DNA from: Actinomycetota bacterium
GTDB taxonomy: Bacteria; Actinomycetota; Actinomycetes; Nanopelagicales; Nanopelagicaceae
Reading direction: 5' to 3'
Assembly (NCBI GenBank): GCA_009698295.1
Contig: WLQO01000069.1
Coordinates: 1 to 6,241, forward strand
DNA: 6,241 bases
Below the pieces are notes generated by a model that saw only the letters and a list, made by a program, of their open reading frames with translations, was not told the origin of the DNA and ran no database searches. This document shows, one piece after another, positions 1 to 5,398 of the stretch (the stretch's first letter is position 1; the number at the start of each line of letters is the position of its first letter). A program made the position numbers and the translations under genes.

Positions 1-452
1 GTCTTGTTACAGATCCTGGCGATCGTCCAATTCGCGCGGAAGATCTTGAAGTTGGCGCTGTAGCGCAGACCCTTCCTGAAATTAAAGCAGGAGCACATCG
101 TGCGCTCTCTGATATCGGAAAAGATGCGGTCCTATTAATTCGTTTGCGCCCTGAAGAATTTAATCTGGATGCCGAACGTCTATCTTGGACACACGAAGGC
201 ATCATCGCTTTCTCAAAGATTTGTTCACATATGGGCTGTGCCGTTGCACTGTACGAACAGCAAACAAAGCACTTGCTCTGCCCTTGCCACCAATCTACTT
301 TCGATGTTACTCGTGCGGCAAAAGTTATCTTCGGACCAGCTGCTCGCCCACTACCTCAACTCGCGATAACAGTAGATTCCGAGGGATACTTAATCGCAAA
401 AAAACCATTTACCGAACCGGTAGGACCTAGCTTCTGGGAGCGCTCATCATGA
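1..452 (+). CDS. qcrA: Rieske iron-sulfur subunit of cytochrome bc1 (QcrA), 5' partial
   Basis: The C-terminal 149 codons, read from base 3, run to a TGA at 450-452; the start and the expected N-terminal membrane helices lie outside the window. The protein carries the [2Fe-2S] cluster that takes electrons from menaquinol at the Qo site and passes them to the cytochrome c subunit. Both cluster-binding boxes are present: CSHMGC at 222-239 and CPCHQS at 279-296. By family knowledge the first Cys and the His of each box are ligands and the remaining two Cys form the stabilising disulfide, so a complete cluster is expected. FGPAARPLPQL after the second box is typical of actinobacterial QcrA. The end overlaps the qcrB start by four bases (ATGA), indicating translational coupling. 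QcrC is expected just upstream. Confidence 0.96.
   Translation, partial: LVTDPGDRPIRAEDLEVGAVAQTLPEIKAGAHRALSDIGKDAVLLIRLRPEEFNLDAERLSWTHEGIIAFSKICSHMGCAVALYEQQTKHLLCPCHQSTFDVTRAAKVIFGPAARPLPQLAITVDSEGYLIAKKPFTEPVGPSFWERSS
436..440 (+). promoter_or_regulatory. Shine-Dalgarno site of qcrB
   Basis: GGGAG lies eight bases before the ATG at 449, inside the last codons of qcrA. It supports this ATG as the qcrB start and coupled translation from the qcrA message. Confidence 0.6.
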
Positions 453-2035
453 CAGCACGGGAAAGAATCGCAGGCAACGTCGCCAATTACGTTGATGAAA
501 GAACTGGCGCCGCCGCATGGATGAAGAAGAATCTCAACAAAGTCTTCCCTGATCACTGGTCATTCCTGCTAGGCGAGATCGCGCTTTACTCATTTATTAT
601 CTTGTTGCTATCTGGAACTTTCTTAACTTTCTGGTTCGATCCTTCACAACGTGAAGTTATTTACGAAGGTAATTACGCACCGCTCGAAGGCCTAAAGATG
701 TCAGCTGCGTACGCATCAACTCTGCATATCTCTTTTGAGGTACGCGGTGGTTTGTTAATGCGTCAAATTCACCACTGGGCTGCACTCATCTTCATGGCTG
801 CAATTGTTGTGCACTTGATGCGCGTTTATTTCACCGGCGCATTCCGCAAGCCGCGTGAATTTAACTGGATCATCGGCGTCGGCCTGCTGACTCTAGGTAT
901 CGTAGAAGGTTTCCTTGGTTATTCACTGCCAGATGATTTGCTTTCCGGTACTGGTATCCGAATTGCAGAAGCGATTATTCAAGCCCTCCCCTTGGTTGGT
1001 TCCTACCTAGCCTTCTTCGCTTTCGGTGGCGCATTCCCTGGTGAAGCATTTATTCCACGAATTTACACAGTCCACGTTCTGCTCCTTCCGGGTGCATTCC
1101 TTGCCTTGATTACCATCCACTTAATGTTGGTTTGGTATCAAAAGCACACCCAATATCCAGGACCTGGGCGTACAGAAAAGAATGTTGTTGGCTATCCACT
1201 TCTGCCGGTTTACATGGCTAAAGCAGGCGGATTCTTCTTTATCGTCTTTGGCGTTACCGCATTTCTTGGCGCCGTCGCATCTATCAACCCAATTTGGTTA
1301 TATGGCCCTTACACACCAGGACAAATTTCAGCTGGTTCACAACCCGATTGGTATATGGGTTGGCTCGATGGCTTAGTTCGCATGTCACCGCCACTTGAAA
1401 CACACGCCTTTGGGCATACGATCTCTTGGAATATTTTAATTCCAGGGCTAATCGTTCCCGGAATTTTATTTACTGGCATGGCTTTATATCCATTTATCGA
1501 AAGTTGGATAACTGGTGATAAGCGCGAACATCACTTGCTCGATCGTCCGCGAAATGTGCCAAATCGCACCGCACTTGGCGTTATGTCTCTTACCTTCATG
1601 CTGGTAGCGCTGATCAATGGCGGAAATGACATCATTGCAACTACTTTCCACTTAACTATTAATCAGATCATGTGGTTCTCTCGTATAGCAATCTTTGTAC
1701 TTCCACCACTTGCCTTCGTTATCACCAAGCGTTTATGCCTGTCTCTGCAGCGCGCTGATCGCGATCTCGTACTTCACGGTCGCGAAACCGGTCGCCTGGT
1801 GATGATGCCGCATGGTGAATTTGTAGAAGTCCACGAGCCAATTTCGCCTGAAAAGGCTTGGTTGTTGACCCAACATGAACAGAGTCCAGCGCTAGAACTC
1901 GGTGAGAACGATTCACGCGGTGTGCGCCGCCCAGGAGTTCTTAAAAATAAGTTACGCGCTCGTATGAGTAAGGCCCATGCTGTCGCTGTACCAAAGGTAA
2001 CTGGCGATGATCTCAAAGAGATCGAACACCACTAA
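449..2035 (+). CDS. qcrB: Cytochrome b subunit of cytochrome bc1 (QcrB)
   Basis: Membrane diheme cytochrome b, 528 residues, near the usual actinobacterial length (about 540). It carries electrons from the Qo to the Qi quinone site and contributes to proton translocation. Likely heme ligands are His108 and His122 (RQIHHWAAL and VVHLMRV) on one helix, and His209 and His224 (TVHVLL and TIHLMLVWY) on another. The 15-residue spacing of the second pair resembles b6-type proteins. The Qo motif is PDWY at residues 299-302, the variant associated with menaquinone in Gram-positives, rather than PEWY. About eight hydrophobic helices are visible, followed by a soluble C-terminal tail (from about residue 430) as in other actinobacteria. 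The ATG at 449 overlaps the qcrA stop and has a GGGAG site. The TAA overlaps the stop of the opposing SRPBCC gene, leaving no intergenic space. Confidence 0.97.
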   Translation: MTARERIAGNVANYVDERTGAAAWMKKNLNKVFPDHWSFLLGEIALYSFIILLLSGTFLTFWFDPSQREVIYEGNYAPLEGLKMSAAYASTLHISFEVRGGLLMRQIHHWAALIFMAAIVVHLMRVYFTGAFRKPREFNWIIGVGLLTLGIVEGFLGYSLPDDLLSGTGIRIAEAIIQALPLVGSYLAFFAFGGAFPGEAFIPRIYTVHVLLLPGAFLALITIHLMLVWYQKHTQYPGPGRTEKNVVGYPLLPVYMAKAGGFFFIVFGVTAFLGAVASINPIWLYGPYTPGQISAGSQPDWYMGWLDGLVRMSPPLETHAFGHTISWNILIPGLIVPGILFTGMALYPFIESWITGDKREHHLLDRPRNVPNRTALGVMSLTFMLVALINGGNDIIATTFHLTINQIMWFSRIAIFVLPPLAFVITKRLCLSLQRADRDLVLHGRETGRLVMMPHGEFVEVHEPISPEKAWLLTQHEQSPALELGENDSRGVRRPGVLKNKLRARMSKAHAVAVPKVTGDDLKEIEHH

Positions 2036-2505
2036 CTCTCGCAGATCGCCTTAAGTTGGACCAAGCTTTTCGCCATCCACTTTGGATTGCGTTCCAGTGC
2101 TCCTGTTGCATTTAGCCATTTAGCTGCAAACCAAGGAATATCTGTCGCATCGAATTTTTCGGTTACTTGCGTCTTTCCATTACCGAGATCCACCAACTCG
2201 TAATTCCAGGTCCACTTCATCAAATGGCACCAAGAGATATTGCGACCTTCGTCAAAGGCAACGACAGTATTAGTAATGCGATAAGGAACCTTAATCTTCA
2301 TCGCCATTCCAAATTTTGCACCTAGGTACAGACGAACCGGCCCAGAAATACTTCCTTGCAGAGTTCCTGATCCATCGAAGAGCGAGTGGCACCTTGGGTC
2401 TGCCAGCAGATCAAAGATCTGCTGCGCAGGAGCAGCGATGACAATTCGCGCCGCTGTGGTGCGCGGCAAGCCAAGTGAGAGTATTTCGGCCCGAACTTTA
2501 TCCAT
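2032..2505 (-). CDS. SRPBCC (START/Bet v1-like) family protein, function unknown
   Basis: A 157-residue soluble protein with no signal peptide or membrane helix. The pattern fits the SRPBCC/polyketide-cyclase-like superfamily: a first strand ending in APAQQIFDLLADP (residues 25-37, the usual first strand plus helix), the DGSGTLQG turn, the strands RLYLGAKFGMAMKIKV, PYRITNTVVAF and NYELVDLGNGKTQVTEKFD, and a long C-terminal helix. Such proteins bind hydrophobic ligands in a cavity. Similar proteins are common in actinobacteria and have no firm function. It sits between qcrB (convergent, stops overlapping) and ctaF (25 bases upstream, same strand), so it may be read through from the cta operon. 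A -10-like box six bases before its ATG, with no ribosome site, suggests its own leaderless promoter. A role with quinones or lipids is speculation. Confidence 0.85.
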   Translation of the reverse strand: MDKVRAEILSLGLPRTTAARIVIAAPAQQIFDLLADPRCHSLFDGSGTLQGSISGPVRLYLGAKFGMAMKIKVPYRITNTVVAFDEGRNISWCHLMKWTWNYELVDLGNGKTQVTEKFDATDIPWFAAKWLNATGALERNPKWMAKSLVQLKAICES

Positions 2506-2511
2506 GGCGAT

Positions 2512-2540
2512 AATCTAGAGAAAGAAAGGCTCAGTGAGAA
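2512..2540 (-). promoter_or_regulatory. Putative leaderless promoter of the SRPBCC gene
   Basis: On the minus strand a TAGATT -10-like box (2512-2517) stands six bases before the ATG at 2505. A TTCTCA box (2535-2540, four of six matches to TTGACA) lies 17 bases upstream of it. No Shine-Dalgarno sequence precedes the ATG, and the preceding stretch is pyrimidine-rich. Together these fit transcription starting at or next to the start codon. The -35 box overlaps the end of ctaF and one arm of a small inverted repeat, so this is tentative. Confidence 0.35.
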
Positions 2541-2938
2541 GAGTTCTCAGGAAGCGGCTTCTCATATTCTGTAACAAAACCAATGATGCTAATGATTAGC
2601 GCACCTAGTGAGATCAGTGTTAGCCACCAACCGATTACCAGCGAGATACCCATGGACATAGCGCTTAAGGCCACTGGAAGCGGCCACCATGAATGTGGGC
2701 TATAGAAACCTAACTCGCCAGCGCTATCAGCAATTTCAGCGGTAGCGCGATCCTCGGGAAGATCGTGACCGATTCGCTTAGCGGTAAACCAGATATAGAA
2801 ACCGACCATACCTGCTAGACAGGCGGCCAGAATCATTCCGGTAATACCTACCGCTTCTCCACCAACGTAGTAATAAACAATTGCCATGATGACATAAAAA
2901 ATTGATAGGCCTACAAAGAGGCGCCAATTAGTTTTCAT
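2531..2938 (-). CDS. ctaF: Cytochrome c oxidase subunit 4, actinobacterial type (CtaF)
   Basis: A small membrane subunit of the aa3 oxidase, 135 residues, the usual length for this actinobacteria-specific family. Four hydrophobic helices are visible at about residues 7-24, 30-52, 86-103 and 105-123, with a polar loop between the second and third. The loop carries the family signature GELGFYSPHSWWPL (residues 74-87). The family has no redox centre and is thought to support assembly or stability of the oxidase. Its ATG overlaps the ctaD stop by one base (TAATG) and is preceded by AGAAGG, so it is the third gene of the ctaC-ctaD-ctaF operon. Confidence 0.95.
   Translation of the reverse strand: MKTNWRLFVGLSIFYVIMAIVYYYVGGEAVGITGMILAACLAGMVGFYIWFTAKRIGHDLPEDRATAEIADSAGELGFYSPHSWWPLPVALSAMSMGISLVIGWWLTLISLGALIISIIGFVTEYEKPLPENSSH
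2535..2549 (-). terminator. Weak hairpin at the end of ctaF, possible attenuator or terminator
   Basis: A perfect six-base inverted repeat (TGAGAA, loop GAG, TTCTCA on the plus strand) covers the last ctaF codons. On the minus strand it is followed, after about eight bases, by a pyrimidine-rich run containing TTTCTTTCTC. The stem is short and AT-rich and the T tract is broken, so termination here would be partial at best. It is listed because no better terminator for the cta operon is visible. Confidence 0.2.
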
Positions 2939-4590
2939 TAATGACCTTCTGTCTTAATGTGTGGATGATGTAAATCAAAGGCAGGTCGCTCAGAACGGAT
3001 TCGCGGCATTGTTAAGAAGTTATGGCGCGGAGGCGGACATGAAGTCGCCCATTCAAGGGACGAACCGTAGCCCCAAGGATCATCGCAATTTACAAGTGGG
3101 GATTTACGGGTAATCCAAACATTCACAAAGAACGGGATCATCGACAGAGCTAATAACGCCGAACCTACAGTTGAGATCATATTCATGCCGGTAAATCCAT
3201 CAGTTGCCAAATAATCTGCGTAACGACGTGGGAAGCCCTTGATTCCGAGCCAATGTTGAATCAAGAAAGTTGTATGGAAACCGATAAAGAGAGTCCAGAA
3301 GTGAATCTTGCCAAGTCGCTCATTTAACATTCGACCAGTCATCTTTGGCCACCAGAAGTAGAAGCCGGCGAACATTGCAAAGACCACTGTGCCAAAGAGT
3401 ACGTAGTGGAAGTGCGCGACGACGAAGTATGAAGCTGATACGGCGAAATCAAGTGGTGGTGAGGCCAGAATGATTCCTGTTAATCCACCAAATAAGAAGG
3501 TGACTAAAAATCCCATGACCCAGAGCATCGGTGTCTCAAAAGTTACGTGGCCACGCCACATTGTGCCGATCCAGTTAAAGAATTTAACACCGGTTGGAAT
3601 ACCAATAAGGAAAGTCATAAACGAGAAGAACGGCAGCAGAACTTGGCCGCTTGCAAACATATGGTGGGCCCAAACAGCAACGGAGAGCGCTGAAATTGCG
3701 ATAGTTGCGGCAATCAAACCTTTATAGCCAAAGATTGGTTTGCGGCTAAACACCGGCAAAATTTCAGTTGCGATTCCAAAAAATGGCAGCGCCAAAATGT
3801 AAACCTCGGGGTGCCCGAAGAACCAGAACAAGTGTTGCCACAACATCGCTCCACCGTTGGCTGGATCAAAGAGATGCGAACCAAATAAGCGATCTGATTC
3901 CAAACCAAGAAGTGCCGCAGCAAGCGGAGGGAATGCAAGAAGTACAAGAATGGATGTCAGCAGCACGTTCCAAGAGAAGATTGACATGCGGAACATCGTC
4001 ATTCCAGGTGCGCGCATTGTGAAGATTGTTGTAATGAAGTTAACGCCACCCAAAATTGTGCCAAGTCCAGAAACCGCAAGTCCAATAACCCATAGATCTC
4101 CGCCAATGCCTGGCGTGTAAGTCGAGTTCGCCAATGGTGCATATGCAGTCCAACCAAATGAAGCTGCTCCTCCTGGCGTTAAAAATCCTGCAACAGCAGT
4201 GATGCTGCCAAAGGTAAATAACCAAAATGACAACATATTTAACCGTGGGAAGGCCACATCGGCTGCGCCAATTTGTAGCGGCATGATCACATTCGCAAAA
4301 CCAACAAAGAGTGGAGTCGCGAACATCAAAAGCATGATCGTTCCGTGCATGGTAAATATCTGGTTGTACTGCTCGTTGCTCAAAAATTGCATACCTGGGC
4401 GCGCTAATTCCGCGCGAAGGAATAAGGCTAATAAACCGCCGATTAAGAACCACATGAAGGTAGATATCAGGTACAGATACCCGATTGTCTTGTGGTCAGT
4501 TGAAGTAATCCACTTTACAAAGTTCTTACCTTTTGCTGAAGGCGCAGGTGGTGCCACATCAACGCTTGGACGTTCTGCATAAGTTGTCAT
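2938..4590 (-). CDS. ctaD: Cytochrome c oxidase subunit I (CtaD, aa3 type)
   Basis: Catalytic subunit, 550 residues, about 12 membrane helices; reduces oxygen to water and pumps protons. Ligands visible: heme a His82 (FTMHGT) and His395; heme a3 His393 (VAHFHYVLFG); CuB His260, His309 and His310, with the cross-linked Tyr264 in GHPEVY. Both proton routes of A-type oxidases are intact: D-channel Asp111 with Asn100, Asn118 and Glu262; K-channel Lys336 and Thr333 (IPTGVKFF). The propionate-contacting Arg455-Arg456 are kept, though the usual GMPRR reads GFPRR. Oddity: the pair that in bovine (His368-Asp369) and Rhodobacter oxidases binds Mg/Mn is Ser385-Ala386 here (DFAVSASYFVVAH). The ATG overlaps the ctaC stop (ATGA); the stop overlaps the ctaF start. 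Confidence 0.98.
   Translation of the reverse strand: MTTYAERPSVDVAPPAPSAKGKNFVKWITSTDHKTIGYLYLISTFMWFLIGGLLALFLRAELARPGMQFLSNEQYNQIFTMHGTIMLLMFATPLFVGFANVIMPLQIGAADVAFPRLNMLSFWLFTFGSITAVAGFLTPGGAASFGWTAYAPLANSTYTPGIGGDLWVIGLAVSGLGTILGGVNFITTIFTMRAPGMTMFRMSIFSWNVLLTSILVLLAFPPLAAALLGLESDRLFGSHLFDPANGGAMLWQHLFWFFGHPEVYILALPFFGIATEILPVFSRKPIFGYKGLIAATIAISALSVAVWAHHMFASGQVLLPFFSFMTFLIGIPTGVKFFNWIGTMWRGHVTFETPMLWVMGFLVTFLFGGLTGIILASPPLDFAVSASYFVVAHFHYVLFGTVVFAMFAGFYFWWPKMTGRMLNERLGKIHFWTLFIGFHTTFLIQHWLGIKGFPRRYADYLATDGFTGMNMISTVGSALLALSMIPFFVNVWITRKSPLVNCDDPWGYGSSLEWATSCPPPRHNFLTMPRIRSERPAFDLHHPHIKTEGH
2945..2950 (-). promoter_or_regulatory. Shine-Dalgarno site of ctaF
   Basis: AGAAGG on the minus strand lies within the end of ctaD, six bases before the ctaF ATG. 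It fixes the ctaF start at 2938. Confidence 0.65.
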
Positions 4591-5339
4591 GCTGTACTCG
4601 CCTTCAGAGTTTCGAGATATGCCTTGTATTCAGTTGGGGTCACAACTTTTACACTGAAAATCATTTGCGCGTGATTGCGTCCGCAGAGAATGTTGCAACG
4701 CCCAGGATAAGTACCGAGTTTATTTGCAGTGAACTCTAAATGGTTGGTTACACCTGGCAAATTCTGCATTTGAATCATAAAAGCGGGAATCCAAAAACCG
4801 TGTACAACATCGTTTGAGGTGATTGTGTAGCGAACTTTTTCACCCAGTGGGACATAAAGCGTTGGTGGCATTGCCGGAGTACCTGTGACTACCGCTTTTG
4901 CGCCAGCTTCTGGGTAGGCAAACTGCCAAGACCATTGAATACCCTCGACCTTTATTTCATGTTTATAGGAAGTTGTCTTCTCAACAATTTTTGTCTCTTT
5001 AACCGCCGTGAAATAGAAGAGAACGGCGACGATAATAAATGGGATAACCGTGTAAGCAATTTCAACCGGTACGTTGTACTGGGTCTGCTTTGGAAATTCA
5101 CCTTTGCTTACCTTGGCTCGGTGAAATACCGCGGGCCATAAGATCAAAATTAAAGTGAAAACTCCGACGACTCCAGCTGCGATCCAAGCACCTTGCCAGA
5201 GCGAGAGTGAAACGTCATTTACGCTAGAAAGTCCTTCTTCGAATCCAAGCCCAGATACTTTTGCGCAACCAGTCAAAGAGAAGGCAAGCGGCGCTAAAAG
5301 TAAAGCCCGTAAAAATGGGCGGCGTTGTTTAACAGACAT
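4587..5339 (-). CDS. ctaC: Cytochrome c oxidase subunit II (CtaC), lipoprotein, CuA-binding
   Basis: Entry point of electrons into the aa3 oxidase, 250 residues. The N-terminus has a basic start, a hydrophobic stretch and a lipobox ending at Cys25 (SLTGC), so it is probably a lipoprotein. Two membrane helices follow (about 48-69 and 93-113), then an extracytoplasmic cupredoxin domain with the aromatic WSWQFAYPE (136-144). CuA ligands His180, Cys215, Cys219, His223 and Met226 are all present. The position between the cysteines that is normally Glu (CxExC) is Ile217 (CNILCG). There is no CXXCH, so no fused cytochrome c; electrons should come from QcrC in a supercomplex. It is the first gene of ctaC-ctaD-ctaF. 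The ATG at 5339 lies seven bases after a -10-like box and lacks a good ribosome site. Confidence 0.97.
   Translation of the reverse strand: MSVKQRRPFLRALLLAPLAFSLTGCAKVSGLGFEEGLSSVNDVSLSLWQGAWIAAGVVGVFTLILILWPAVFHRAKVSKGEFPKQTQYNVPVEIAYTVIPFIIVAVLFYFTAVKETKIVEKTTSYKHEIKVEGIQWSWQFAYPEAGAKAVVTGTPAMPPTLYVPLGEKVRYTITSNDVVHGFWIPAFMIQMQNLPGVTNHLEFTANKLGTYPGRCNILCGRNHAQMIFSVKVVTPTEYKAYLETLKASTA
4601..4605 (-). promoter_or_regulatory. Shine-Dalgarno site of ctaD
   Basis: GAAGG on the minus strand, inside the end of ctaC, lies ten bases before the ctaD ATG at 4590. The spacing is slightly long, but the ATGA overlap with ctaC supports the same start. Confidence 0.45.
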
Positions 5340-5346
5340 GCGCCTA

Positions 5347-5352
5347 AGGATA
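5347..5352 (-). promoter_or_regulatory. Putative -10 box of the ctaCDF operon (leaderless)
   Basis: TATCCT on the minus strand is seven bases upstream of the ctaC ATG, placing a transcription start at or beside the start codon. No good -35 match is seen 16-18 bases further upstream. The box lies in the 59-base gap between the divergent ctaC and desulfurase-like genes, the only place an operon promoter could easily fit. Confidence 0.35.
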
Positions 5353-5385
5353 GTGCCGTATTTCCCTCATTTACGCATTGACTAG

Positions 5386-5391
5386 TAGCGT
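5386..5391 (+). promoter_or_regulatory. Putative -10 box of the desulfurase-like gene (leaderless)
   Basis: TAGCGT matches only the TAnnnT core of a -10 element. It ends seven bases before the GTG at 5399, the spacing also seen upstream of ctaC. No -35 box is recognisable. It is weak evidence and helps mainly in choosing GTG 5399 as the start. Confidence 0.2.
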
Positions 5392-5398
5392 TCGCGGG

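Noticed and set aside
2009..2023. Inverted repeat GATCTC-AAA-GAGATC near the end of qcrB, considered as a terminator
   Set aside because: The stem is only six bases, there is no T run on either strand, and the bases encode the conserved-looking QcrB tail.
4040..4453. 137-codon open frame on the minus strand within ctaD
   Set aside because: It overlaps ctaD in another frame, shows no recognisable domain, and ctaD is unmistakable here.
4199..4582. 127-codon open frame on the plus strand opposite ctaD
   Set aside because: It is antisense to a strongly conserved gene, of low-complexity composition typical of a shadow frame, and matches no family I know.
449..5339. Convergent qcrAB and ctaCDF blocks considered as a novel rearrangement
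   Set aside because: A similar convergence of ctaE-qcrCAB with ctaC/ctaF is known in Mycobacterium tuberculosis, so it is probably ancestral in actinobacteria.
5378..5383. TTGACT considered as a -35 box of the desulfurase-like gene
   Set aside because: No -10-like sequence lies 16-18 bases downstream; that region reads into the coding sequence.
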